From Cytospora piceicola (Eukaryota > Ascomycota > Sordariomycetes > Diaporthales > Cytosporaceae), in the NCBI GenBank assembly GCA_023375675.1, contig JALQBC010000064.1:62001-126000 (forward strand): a stretch of DNA of 64,000 bases. The letters are read 5' to 3'. How positions within the stretch are numbered: the first letter of the stretch is position 1; each line of letters begins with the position of its first letter. Position numbers and translations under genes: made by a program. Positions 1 to 10,702 of the stretch are shown here, one piece after another. The notes beneath the pieces are model-generated. The model was not told the origin of the DNA and ran no database searches. It saw only the letters and a program-made list of their open reading frames with translations.

Positions 1-1
1 T

Positions 2-748
2 GGTGATAACAACGATGGTGACGACGATCAAAACAACACCGATAGTAAAAACGGCAGGCGGAACGCGATGGGCTTGGACTGTTGCTCCAGTCTCGTCTTC
101 GACAATGACAGAATCGGAAACAAGGCGGCAGAATGGTTCGTGGAAAAGAACCTGCTTCCATTCTTCCACGAGGACCTGCAACGACTGTACAAGATGGTGC
201 GCCTAGTACCCGACTTCCCACGCCCAGGCGTGGAGTTCCGCCACGTGCTCAATATCTCCCAGCAGAGGGGTGGGCTGGCACTGTGCACGTCTCTGTTACA
301 ACGCCACTTTACCGGTGACTGGGCCAAAGTCGATGCGGTGGTGTGTTGCGAGGCCGGCGGCTTCGTATATGCGTCGGTATTGTCCCCGCGGGTCGATGTG
401 CCCCTGGTGCTGATTCGCGAAGCTGGCAAGCTTCCCCCACCTACTATTTCTGCAGTCAAACCCTCGTCGTATATTTCGTCGTTAGCAAGAGACGAATCGA
501 ACGAGAATCGGATCGAGATGGGGCAAGATGTGGTCCCTAGGGGCGCATCAGTGGTGGTGGTAGACGATGTGCTTTCCACAGGGGAAACGCTTTGTGCCAT
601 GTTACAGCTACTGAATAAAACTGGCATAGAGGATATCAGCGTTATGGTTGTAGCCGAGTTTCCGGTCCACCGTGGCCGGGAACTGTTGCGCCAGCGTGGG
701 TACAGCAGAATCAATATTCAAAGCCTTCTAGTCTTTGGCGGTTCATAG
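2..748 (+). CDS. Adenine-phosphoribosyltransferase-like protein, 5' end outside the window
   Basis: Type I phosphoribosyltransferase resembling adenine PRTase, which joins adenine and PRPP to make AMP. Counting from the ATG at 68, VPDFPRPGVEFRHVL (about residues 47-61) matches the APRT motif with the FPxPGVxFRD pattern, KVDAVVCCEAGGF (87-99) matches the purine-binding segment, and VVVVDDVLSTGETL (162-175) is the PRPP-binding loop with its acidic pair and TGET. The usual EARGF of APRT is EAGGF here, so the Arg is replaced by Gly. The frame stays open to base 2 with a low-complexity Asp/Asn stretch, so the ATG at 68 may be internal and an N-terminal part may lie upstream; total length is unknown. 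The stop is TAG at 746-748. Confident on fold; substrate is inferred. Confidence 0.8.
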   Translation, partial: GDNNDGDDDQNNTDSKNGRRNAMGLDCCSSLVFDNDRIGNKAAEWFVEKNLLPFFHEDLQRLYKMVRLVPDFPRPGVEFRHVLNISQQRGGLALCTSLLQRHFTGDWAKVDAVVCCEAGGFVYASVLSPRVDVPLVLIREAGKLPPPTISAVKPSSYISSLARDESNENRIEMGQDVVPRGASVVVVDDVLSTGETLCAMLQLLNKTGIEDISVMVVAEFPVHRGRELLRQRGYSRINIQSLLVFGGS

Positions 749-1689
749 GGAAGGAAGGAAAGAAGTATAGCGTAGCAAGGCTGCACGCAATAACTATATA
801 GGTATATTAGTATCTCTGTGTGGAACACTTGCTGTGTTTCATACGGCTTATACCAGCAAGATCACCTTGAAATCGGAGTTTCTGAAAGTTAGTTATGACT
901 TCAGTACTTCTAAGCGTACCCTTACTACGACAACCAGCACGGCAGCTGACCTCTATTCAGGTGACGCACAAGAAGCAGCCATGGCCATGAAAACCGTGGA
1001 AAGCAAAAGCCGTGGAGGCTAAACTGTCTCCCGAGATTACACTCGAGGTGAGGTGGATAACCTTGACAAAGAAGGCCTCATTATAGAAAGCCCTGGACCC
1101 TAGCATCCTCCAGGGCTATGGAAAGGGAAGGGCGCCGCCCGTTCAAGTATCCGATACTGGCCCTCGGCCGGGCCGTGGGCCATACAAGCCTACCATGTGC
1201 TTCAGAGCCGACGGACGCCATCTGGTGAATGAAATGAGGGAAAGAGGGTTCCGAGTTGACCTAGTAGTACCTGGCCTTTATATTGTCATTTGATTTTAGT
1301 GGTGTAAGCAGCAGGACCGTGTGAAGGTCGAGCCGGGACCGCGAAAGGCCGACGCAGCTCGAGCCTGCTGTGGAGGGGGTCCTAGTCGATCTTGTAGGCC
1401 TCCTTGATATAATTATGTGGTTGTAGTCTGTTTTCTTGGAGTCAGAATGATACCATACCAGGACTTCTTATCTATGAATCTTGTCTATTGAGAGCCGGTC
1501 ACTTTGTCGTAGACGCATCGAGCCGAGGCTAACTGGAGTGAATGAGGAGGGTTCCCTCATCAAATTAATCTGGAGACTTCAAAAGTCTTGGAGTCACAAA
1601 GCCGTAGTGACCGGAACAGTAGAGGTAGCTAGGAAGCCGCGGTGACCGGAAATATTATCTTTCTCTCGACCAGTAATCCAGCCGAACTA
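749..1689. other. Intergenic, no gene seen
   Basis: Follows the stop of the phosphoribosyltransferase gene. No frame resembles a protein. Two short related strings, gccgtagtgaccggaa at 1601 and gccgcggtgaccggaa at 1637, differ by one transition, and ccggtcac at 1494 is their inverse; they may be worn repeat ends. Confidence 0.4.
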
Positions 1690-2186
1690 CGTTACGTCGT
1701 TGTCGATTTGCCTCCTGTGGTATCCCGCTCGAGCTCGTTGAACTTTATAAGCAAGTACTTGGTTTGTTCAGTACGATGGGCTATCAAAGCCTTCTTGTCC
1801 TCCAGAGCGAGCCGGGTGGTAGCGATCTCGTATGTACCAAGGTGCTATAACGAACCAAAAACCTCGGGACCTGTGTTCTTAGATGGCCACGGCGGGAATG
1901 TTCTGCTGTGGTCGGGCCATTGTTACAGTGAGGTGTCGAGTCTATAGGCGGGCATCGCTAGTTGGCTGTATTTCTAAGATCCTATATTCTCAAGCTTGTC
2001 GTTACGCTCCATGAACTCCAGGCTAAGGGTACCGACGGTGCGCCACTTGGGGTTGGAAGCCATCGTCATCTGCATCATGGTAGTAGCCACGACTATATCG
2101 TGGACCCAGTGACCGTGGTCGAGAGATTGGAGTAATCTGTCATCCACACTGTCACTGTGCTCACCATAGTGGTCGGCCTCTTCCAT
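1690..2186 (-). other. Possible decayed coding fragments
   Basis: Two stretches read like protein on the minus strand. One starts at an ATG at 2186 and gives 70 residues (MEEADHYGEHSDSVDD...) to a stop at 1974. The other, about 1840-1692, gives a helix-like stretch (LALEDKKALIAHRTEQ) without a start codon. I recognise no family and found no clear splice pair joining them. They may be exons of one worn gene or chance ORFs. Confidence 0.2.
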
Positions 2187-2749
2187 CTTTTAAATTTCTC
2201 TCCTCTTGCTTTCTCAGGCCAATCTGGTCACCAGCGTCAAGTAGATCTGGGACTGGACTTGGACTTAGTCTTGGACAAATGCGGAACAAGGAGGAGGTCG
2301 ATAGCGACTCACAGCAGATATCATCGAGGGCAGGCGAGGACTCAGAGGGCCTGAAAAGGTACTGGCGTTAGTCAGGAACCGTTCTTGGGATAGCCTAGGT
2401 CCCAAGGTTGCTACACTGTTTTCGAGAGCCACTCACACCCGCGAGGTGTCAGATTGTCCTATATGAATAGAAGGTAAAAAATGCAGGTGGAGCTAGTTCC
2501 AATCTGCATTAATGGCCCAGCTGTACATTGCAACACGAGGGGAGACATCTAGATTGAGGAGTGAGAGTTGCCAGTTGTTCGTGCATTTTGCTGACTACTA
2601 GCTTGCTTGCTATTCATGCTCTACTGCCTGGCTGTTGTGTTCTGGTCTTGGGGGTATCGTTGTCAACCTTTCTGTCCACTATCCAGTCTGGCTTGGCGGT
2701 GCCCGTTCTTCCTTATCGTTTCCTGCACGTTGATGTTGCGCGGTAGAGG
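2187..2749. other. Intergenic, no gene seen
   Basis: Lies downstream of the minus-strand gene at 2750-3386, so the right end is probably its 3' untranslated region. Nothing else is recognised. Confidence 0.4.
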
Positions 2750-3386
2750 TTACTCGGCTTCAGAATCAGCCTCATCCTCGTCCGCATCCTCATCCTCCAA
2801 GGCGTCAAGCTTGCGCTTCTTGGAAGCAGTAGCCCGGCCCTTGACTTTGCCCTTGGCCTTAGCATCCTTCTCCTTCTTTCCCTCCATAGCCACTCCGTTG
2901 CCTCCACCATTGGCGCCGGTGTGAGAGGTAGCGTTCTTCTCTGCGCCTTGACCCTGGCCGTCACGGTACAGGATCTTGCCATTCTTGAACTCGAAGCCGT
3001 AAGGGGAAATGACGCTGTTGATCTTTCGGGGTCTGCGTAGATGACAAAGACAAAGGTTAGTTGACCGATAGCTACCCTGGGCAAGGAGAAGAAGGCAGAG
3101 TTCAAGGTAGGACAAAGGATAAGGTTTGGATGAAGACGAAAAGGTATAAACCTACACATTCTTGGCCTGCGCGATACCGAGGATGGGAGCGAGCTTGGAG
3201 TTGTCGGCCTTGAAGTCGTCGCAACTCATGATCAGGCGACACTGTTTGCCACGTTTGATTAGACCTCATCGCAACCAACGAAGTAAACCAGACGGTTGAG
3301 AAGGAGGGACCCACGAGGACGGTAACGGCAGATGCAGCGCCGTCGCTGCCTTCAGCAGACGCGTTTCCGGCCTTCTTGGGAGGCAT
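2750..3386 (-). CDS. Small conserved fungal protein, basic/acidic tail, three exons
   Basis: Spliced model: exons 3386-3315, 3241-3156 and 3032-2750, giving 146 residues. Both introns have GT donors (gtgggt, gtaggt) and CAG acceptors, and the phases (0 then 2) join in frame. The start MPPKKAGNAS is typical of small fungal nuclear or chromatin-associated proteins. Residues about 25-70 form a conserved core (ADNSKLAPILGIAQAKNVPRK is split across exons 2 and 3), followed by SVISPYGFEFKNGKI. The C-terminus is lysine-rich (KKRKLDALEDED) and then strongly acidic. I recall the layout from uncharacterised ascomycete proteins, but no function is known to me; nucleic-acid or nucleosome binding is only a guess. 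Gene model good, function open. Confidence 0.7.
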
Positions 3387-3423
3387 GGTTGATGTCGAAG
3401 TGTGGGAAAGAGTGAGATGTGTG

Positions 3424-3475
3424 TGATGGTGAGTGATGGTGTGTGGTGGTGTATGGTGGTGTATGGTGGTGTGAT
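3424..3475. repeat. TGGTG-rich simple repeat
   Basis: Irregular tandem of gtgtggtg/gtatggtg units lying 40-90 bases upstream of the start codon of the minus-strand gene ending at 3386, so in its 5' untranslated region or promoter. Confidence 0.7.
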
Positions 3476-5676
3476 ACAGTTAAGAAGTAGTTCAGGTTGG
3501 CTGGCAGTGATGGGATGAAAAAGAAACATTTATGTATGTGTGGGTAGCTGTGGTTACGTGACGCGACCTCACGCGACGCGACAGCTGGTTGATATGTATG
3601 AACCAGGTATCGGTTAGAATCAATCATGTATGTATGTAGTTCAAGTTGCATTTGTAGCTGTCTTTAGTGGCTCGAGAGGTGAAAAGAAACCTTGTATTGA
3701 CAACCCACGACATTTACGCTGCCCAAGGCCTCCTAGATGTCTTCGATGTCTATGTTGCTTCATGCGTCCTGATGAATTCCATCTGGCCTGGCCTGCATAT
3801 GTGGTCTTGCCTGGTCTTAGTGGCGACCTGCGCTCTGATGAGTTGTGCAACTTCGATCAGGAGCCGCTCAGTCTCTTGTGTTGCTTATGCTGCTGCTGCT
3901 GCTGCTGGTAGTTCGCTGCGAGAGCCACATTAACAACGGGGAGAGGAGGGAAAGAAACCTGGATATATATAGATGCGGTACTGTTGCTATGAGGGTTCTT
4001 GAAATCGAGCCATCTCTCCCAGACTATAGAACATTGTAACGAGGGGAGTTGAACACCAAACACCAAGAACATGTAATTATCGACACCAGTAGACTATATG
4101 ACCCCTCGAACGCAGTTTAATTATGGCCAAGTCCACAGAAATTAAACCGTCACATCATCCAACATTCCCTGTACTATAATATAATGCGACATTCATTAAC
4201 GTCGAGACCATCGCATCACTGAGACCTAAAGATATCAAACAGCAGCAACAGTAACAGCAACAGCAACAGCAACAACAACAACAACAATAGCAAGGACCAC
4301 AATAAGTCATTCAGATATATGTCCTCGAGCCCTCCGATTTTCCAACCAGCTTTATCTTCAGATTCCTTCTCCCCCCCCTCCCTTCTCCTATCCTTTTCTC
4401 GAGTACACACTCAACCGATCGAGGTGTGTATTGACTTTCCTATCAGATGCATCCCCAGTCCTATCCCGGACTGACCCTTTCAGACGTTAGACGAAACCAG
4501 ACTTAGGTTGTTCGTGTTCAGACGGTGAAGGCGAAGACTCTGTTTCTGCTGTTGGTGTTGGGGTTGTTTAAGTCCACCTGTACAAGTGGTGCTGCTTGAG
4601 TTCTGGAGAAGTTTTGAATTGATGGAAGCCCTAGTAGTGGGAGAAAGGGGCGGCGGGTTACCACTGTGGTCACGCTACCTGATATTGGCATCCCTGTGCA
4701 GTGCTGGACCCGGGAGTATCAGTATAGATGGTGGGCTCTAGGTGGTGTGATGCTGTGAGGAGGGGGAGTTACGGAGACCGGCACGCATCAAGTTAAAGTT
4801 ACTCGCTGCTTATCGTCCCGGTTGTTGTCAGTTTTATTGTCATCCCCTGAGGATTCCTTCCAGATCTCGATATGTTATTACTAAGTGAAACGAGCCGAAG
4901 AAGATTAAGGGGGACAAGACGTTACGGTAGCAAGATCGGTAATGCCAGATCTGTGTGTGCGTATGCGTCGGAGAAGGCGAGGTTGCAACGGCAAAGGGTG
5001 GTTCCGGTTCTAGTTATCGCGGGCTTAGATGGGCCTAGGCGAGGAGAGCAACGGTGGATCCGGAGGCCAGAAAGCCTCTAGACCACCTGCCAGAAAACAA
5101 GCAAGCAGGGTCAACTACGGAGACCACCGCTCTGACTCGAATGGGAAACCAGCTGCAGTGAAATCACCTATGTCCACCGGTATCTCTTAGGTAAACTGTG
5201 GGCGATTCCTTTTCCTTTTGTCTCCTTCATTGGAAGGTCGGATCGGTCGAGGCTCAGTATTTCTCACGGTCACTAGTCAGGGCAAGGGGAGGGGGAACTA
5301 ATGATGATGATGGATGGATTCGATGATGGTGCTTACCGCAGAAGAAGACTTCAAGGTTGGAACATGGAGGTGTGTTGCGATTCCGATATGCGATGGCAAG
5401 GTAGACAGACTAACATAGGGAATGGAAAATGGAAATTCGGTGGTCGTTATGATGACCCAGGGACGTTGTTGTTAAATTTGTTCATACTCGGAGTACAGGA
5501 AAAAGAGAAGAAAGAGAAGAGAGGGGAAAACAAGGTGCAAGACAGAAGAGCCTTGATTGTCCGAAAGCAACCAAGCTGATTGAACGCAAGCTTTCACCCG
5601 CATTGATAAAAACAACAAGTACCTATTGCCTAGTCCACGTCGAAATCCATACAGACTTGTCAACTGGTCGTAATCC
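3476..5676. other. Intergenic with trinucleotide repeats
   Basis: Holds the promoter side of the 2750-3386 gene and the downstream side of the coiled-coil gene at 5677-7698. Contains a TGC run at 3889-3908 and a CAG/CAA run at 4240-4289. Open frames here are poly-Gln/poly-Leu/poly-Cys artefacts of these repeats. No gene supported in 2.2 kb. Confidence 0.5.
4240..4289. repeat. CAG/CAA microsatellite
   Basis: Run of cag and caa triplets, broken by one taa-containing unit, in non-coding DNA. Confidence 0.85.
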
Positions 5677-6640
5677 TCAATTTGACCCAGACGCCGACGC
5701 AGATCCTCCATTAACCTCACCCTCGACACCCGCTCCTCTCAGGTCCAGCTCCATGCACGCCTCGTCAAGCATCTTTTCCATCACCGGGAACTTCTCTAAC
5801 AGCCGGCCAAGGTTGGTAGGTCCGAGGCGAATGGCGTTCCCATATGCCGTCCACAGACGGCAACGCTTTTCGTACATCCTGATTCTCTGGATAGCCTCGT
5901 CTATGTCGTGCTCCATGTCTTCTTTGTCCTGTACCGCAGTGAGACGAGCCGCATCCAACCCTGCCGCTTCCTCTTGCGCTCTAATCAAGGTGGCCTTGAG
6001 GGAGGTGATGCGTAAGACGTAGTGCTGCTGAGTCTCGCGCTGGTAGGACTGGAAGGCTGTTTCGAGCAGTGAGACGGTGTCGCTGGTCCCTGCTGCCTGG
6101 ATAGCCGAGGCCAGTGACTGCTCTGCGGCGGTCCTTCCCTTCAGTTCAGCTTCGGCGGCGTGTAGGTCCTGCTGTATCTTGGCGATCTTTTCGGCAGCCC
6201 AGCGTGAGGGTTCCTCGCTTGAAACTGTCTTGGCTGCTTCTGCGAGCTTCGTGCGGAGGTGGCGGAGGCTTTCGTGAAGCTCCGCGGCCTCGTCTCTGAG
6301 CCGTTGGGTCTCCTGGCGGCTGGTGGTGGTCAGAGCTGTAGTGGCAGTCCGCTCATTCTCATCGATGAACGAGTCGGGACCCATGTCAAGGACCAGTGTA
6401 TCTCCGTCGTCAGACATGTGAATAGAAGCGTGTAGTCCGTAGTCACTCCCACCTGCAGAACCAGCTCCACCGCTGCTGAGTCTCATGCGCTTGTTGTAGT
6501 TGCGGTGCCCCTCTATCATGGCTGGAAGGAAAGGGGTAGACAGTCGGTGGTTGCGGCCATGTTGGGACAACGAGTGTGCAGAGGCAGGTGGAGAGGCTGA
6601 CTGATGAGGTTGCGGACGATCGAGGTCGGGGCGGGTATCG

Positions 6641-6672
<32 letters not shown>

Positions 6673-7698
6673 GGGGAACATCCTACCTCCACTTCCATTT
6701 TCCATACCGCCTTCGTTGACTTCCACGTCGATGTTGCCGTCACTGGCGCTGATATGGTGGGGTGGGGGATATGCCATATTAGAAGTATGAGCTGCTGCCG
6801 CCTCGGTCAGCATCATCAGGGGGCCGTACGGGGACGAGTTAGGCTCGGCGCGGGAGCTGTTGCGCAGGACGGGGTCGATCTGGTCCAAGCTGAATGCTGG
6901 CGCGGGTGTGGCGGGTGCAGGTCTGTATGAAGGCGGCGTGAAGGAAGAATGAGGTTGCCGTTGTTGATCTTGGGCTTGTTGGTCTCGGTCCAGAGTCTGT
7001 GGTTGAACCAAATCGAGATTTTCGCCCAACTCCTCCGAAGGACGGCGGGATTGCGGGCCTTCGTGTTGATGGCTTTGTCGACGTTTCTGTTTGCTGCGCG
7101 AAGCCCCCTCCCCTCCGTCCTGATCCTGATCTCTGTCGCCGTCGACGTTCAGGATCTTCTTGATGTCTTGACAGGTAAGGCAAGGTCGTTTGGGAGTGGA
7201 GAGCACGGCGTCGCCGGAACGGGAGACTCGCGTTTGCTTGCGTACGCGGTCGTCGACGGCCTTGGCCAGCTGGGAGGCGATGCGCTCTGCAACTGCTGCA
7301 CCTCTTGAAGAAGCCTGTGCGCCTCCTCCTACCTGTGACTCCTCATGTACCTCATGTGGAGCCTGTGTAGTCGCTGTGATGCGGGAGCTGCGGGTGCGAC
7401 GGGTGGTGGTGTTGTCGCTGGTGTTGCTGTTTCGAGTTCGAGTTTGTGTTTGTACTTGTGCTTCTGCCTCTAGTTCTCTGGTGACGAGGGTGCTTAGTGA
7501 CTCGATGGTATGGATAGACCAGTATGTCGGGTTGAGTTCGGATCTCTGGACGGATGGGGAAAAAGACAGCAGCTGCCAGGGCCACAATCCCAGCTGGGAG
7601 TGTATGCGCTGGGCAAGGTTGCGAACACGCGAGGGGAGTGTAGAGACGTAGATGTCGGCGTCAGCGGTGTCAGCATTACGGTGTGGATCTGCAGGCAT
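5677..7698 (-). CDS. Coiled-coil, poly-Asn-containing hypothetical protein
   Basis: Single exon of 673 residues starting at the ATG at 7698. The N-terminal 80 residues look globular (LPSRVRNLAQRIHSQLGLWP..., TYWSIHTIESLSTLV). Residues about 80-440 are low-complexity, rich in Ser, Arg, Gln and Pro, with a possible nuclear signal (SRSKQKRRQ, near 205) and a poly-Asn run near 341-353 encoded by a GTT repeat at 6639-6674. Residues about 450-620 are a long amphipathic coiled coil (QETQRLRDEAAELHESLRHL and onward), ending in a conserved-looking tail (YGNAIRLGPTNLGRLLEKFP). Build suggests a scaffold or nuclear regulator, but no named domain is visible. Real gene; function unknown. Confidence 0.75.
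6639..6674. repeat. GTT/AAC triplet run encoding poly-Asn
   Basis: In-frame triplet repeat inside the coiled-coil protein gene; expected to vary in length between strains. Confidence 0.9.
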
Positions 7699-8202
7699 CT
7701 TTTTGAGGCGAGATCAAGATCGGTATTTCCGTCTAAGCTTTGGACGTTCCAGATTGATCGGAAATATAGTCAAGCACAGGGGAAGTTTTCGAAGGACACG
7801 CAGATTGTGGTGGTGTTGTTTTGGATGTACCGTAGGTAAAGGGCGAGTCCACTAACGTCTATTGACAACAAGAAGGGGTGATTAGATAATCATCGGTGAA
7901 AGTGTGGGGTAAACCATCTTCTGATTGGACCGCAAAAACTTGGTGCCGGGTCGACGCCACAGTCTTTCGTCCCACGGCTTTTGTTCTCACGACCACGGCT
8001 TTTAGACTTTCCAGGGCCACGGCTTTTATCCAGGGCCACGGCTTTTTTTACCTCCTCCGCATAAACTATGGGGCAAAAAGTCGTGGGCAACAATTGATTG
8101 GGGTGATGGGAAACCCGTGGATACGCTGGTCTTCAGGACCAATCCTGGTATCGAATTGATGAGACTTCTTACTCCCTCCTATACCTAGATTCTACTGTGT
8201 AT
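7699..8202. other. Promoter-side region with repeated CCACGGCTTTT motif
   Basis: Upstream of the coiled-coil gene. Between about 7973 and 8050 the string ccacggctttt occurs four times at irregular spacing, and a near-inverse (aaaagtcgtggg) follows near 8075. No coding frame. Confidence 0.5.
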
Positions 8203-8607
8203 ACTACAAATCCCTGTTGAGAAAGGTCACACAAACTTACAGCTCCAGGCGAGAAAAGGCTGTGTCAACCAAAATACCATGTTTAGCGATATCCCAACGA
8301 TCCCGGATAGTCAGTACTGATAACATGTACCTTTCGTATCTCCCGCAAGCATCCCATACCCTTTCTAACGCGTGCAACATTTGAATATCCCCAAATGGAG
8401 AATCCCTTCGAATTTCTAACAGCATGTGGGGCTTCTCAACATCCCTGGAGTCTGAGCCCGAGAAACAGGCTGAAACAGTGACAAGAACGGACACCAAGTT
8501 CTAGCCCCACTCCTCCAAATCCAAACACATACTCTACTTACTACAGGATCGCAAGTACCTATAGCCAGGAGTCCGGCTTTCAGCCAGATGAGTCTCATCC
8601 TGTTCAT
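8203..8607 (-). CDS. Candidate short spliced gene, low support
   Basis: A stretch on the minus strand from about 8445 to 8237 reads EKPHMLLEIRRDSPFGDIQM and onward without stops, is preceded by a CAG (gggctcag) and ends at a good donor, ctggagct|gtaagt. An acceptor (ttctcaacag) 20 bases on would give a stop three codons later. A possible first exon begins at the ATG at 8607 (MNRMRLIWLKAGLLAI) with a gtactt donor in matching phase. I recognise no family; this may be a real small gene, a decayed exon or chance. Confidence 0.25.
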
Positions 8608-10448
8608 TCATCTGATTCTGGAAGCTATCGCTGCTATCACTGCGGGAAGTCCCTCACATGGTGCCCGCGCCCATCATAGCCCATCACCCTACTGCTCACT
8701 CATCTGCCCATCCGCCATGTCTCCAACCGACCGACACTCCAGATGTCAGTTGACAGTGGGAGTTGCGAAATGCCAAAGTCTAGTCCACGGTCAACAACAC
8801 ACTCTATCACTTCAGTATTGCTCGTGCTTCCCGCCCACAGCAATATTACCATACCCCGAACTTGATTTCTGGTGCCGGCAAGTAGCTTTGTAGGCATTTC
8901 TAAGTTAAAGGTTGTGGTTGACTGTGATGAAACTACATACGCTCGCTAGGTGAGCAGGGCCTAATGGCGGGATATGCGGACAAACAGACCCTATTTCTTT
9001 ACCTAGAAGAAGCCGGGAAGTTAAATCAGGATGCTTTCGAACCAGCTGGGAATAATGATCGGGGTGTATTCTTTTCCTTTTGATCTTTGGTTGCAAAAGA
9101 CAAGTCAGCCATTTTCCTGACATCTCGTTGACTCACCGTGTGTACCATAGGATTCAAGCATAGAGAAAGGAAAGGCATGCTGAAGTAACCGAGACATCTT
9201 GCGGCAACCATAACATTGATATCGAATACTGCAGTCCAGGGCTGCTATGCGGCTTACATCGATATAAACCATCAGCGCTTTCTCAGATTGCGCGCCGAAC
9301 CGCCAACTTGAACCGGCTTAGCGAACAAGCCGCTACCCAGTCTCTTGCATTCGAGTCATAACGTTCTGTCAAGGGGTGAAGCAACCTGGGAGTAGAGGCA
9401 GCCTCTGATCTGATTGCTGATTTGAGAAGGCCTACAACGGTCGAGCATGCTATCAACGAGCACAGTCAGAGCGGGAGAGCTGCCAAGTGGATGGTATCGA
9501 GCACTTGAAGTGAACGATGGCGGGCTAGCTTGTGGGCCGCTATATAATTATACTAGCCAAGTGATACATGATTCTAGTAGATTCTCATGGAACCAACATT
9601 ATTTCTAGCTTCCTGAGGGCGTTACTCTTGTATGGTCTGCCATCTTCCACTAAGCCCCAACTGGGTTCATCTGCATATAAATATATACTGAATTTGCTTA
9701 GAAACTAAGTAGGTATTGAAACTAAGTACCTGATGGATATTCGCTCGAACACTCAAGTCCCTTAAGTGTTAGGTACTAAGTAATTACTTAGGTACTTAGT
9801 ACTATAGCTTCGCTCCTTCCCCTGCTAATTACCTAGGTATATACCTACCTAGGTACCTAATCTACTGGATACCAGGTATAGGTACCTAGGTACCTAGGTA
9901 GGTATAACCTGGGCACTTGCAAGTACCTAGGTACGTTAGTACATACCTCCAGTACAGTACTCACCTACCTAGGTAGGTACTTAAGTAGGTAAGAGTGAGG
10001 AACCCTGGGAGTGCCTTCCAAGGTTGGTCAACATAACATGTGAGCAGCCTTTGAAAGTTGGGAGGCCGCAAAATGGGCAACTGCAACAAACGACGAAACG
10101 TCCCTCAATTGATTTGTTTCTTCTCTTCTCTTGTCCTCTGTCTCCTCCTCACTTCTTTCTCTTCTTCTCAAAATCCAAATCACACGTCCATCTCCAATAT
10201 CCCAAACAACCTTGGCTACCCAGCACTGCCAGTCGATCTACCAGCCAGTATTAGCTTGAACTTTCACCAACCCATTGAAATACCCTATCACACAATCACA
10301 AACACACACAAACACACACACAGTCCTCAATCGATCTGTCTCACTTCCACAAAACCTCCACAGGTCTCGCGTCCCCTCCCCCCCCCTTCGTCTATAGAAC
10401 AAATACAGCTTCATGCAACGTTCAGCCTACAATCTGAAGCCCAACAGG
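8608..10448. other. Intergenic; CCTAGGTA-rich promoter region
   Basis: No gene seen. From about 9700 to 9995 the sequence is dominated by overlapping cctaggta/ggtacctagg palindromes. The last 350 bases, with CT-rich and ACACA tracts, look like the promoter and 5' untranslated region of the gene at 10449. Confidence 0.5.
9700..9995. repeat. Dense TACCTAGGTA palindromic repeats
   Basis: Many overlapping copies of the palindrome taCCTAGGta and its variants (ggtacctaggtacctaggta at 9880-9900 is typical). Such strings are common in ascomycete intergenic DNA; whether they bind a factor here is unknown. Confidence 0.7.
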
Positions 10449-10657
10449 ATGGATCCAACCATATCATCCGGTCCCTCCTCAGGTTCGATACCCCCGAGGG
10501 ACACGCCGGTCTCGTGGCGCCAGGCTACCAAGATGTTGTTCGCCGGCGACCGCCTATCCCGTGCAACTGATGAGTTGGATGTGCAACTCGACGATATCTA
10601 TGTCAACGATGCAGATATCAGGAGCAAGAAAGGCTACCATGTTGTGTAAGTGACATA

Positions 10658-10702
<45 letters not shown>

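Noticed and set aside
4216..4410. Minus-strand frame with a long poly-Leu run
   Set aside because: It is only the translation of the CAG/CAA microsatellite and its flanks.
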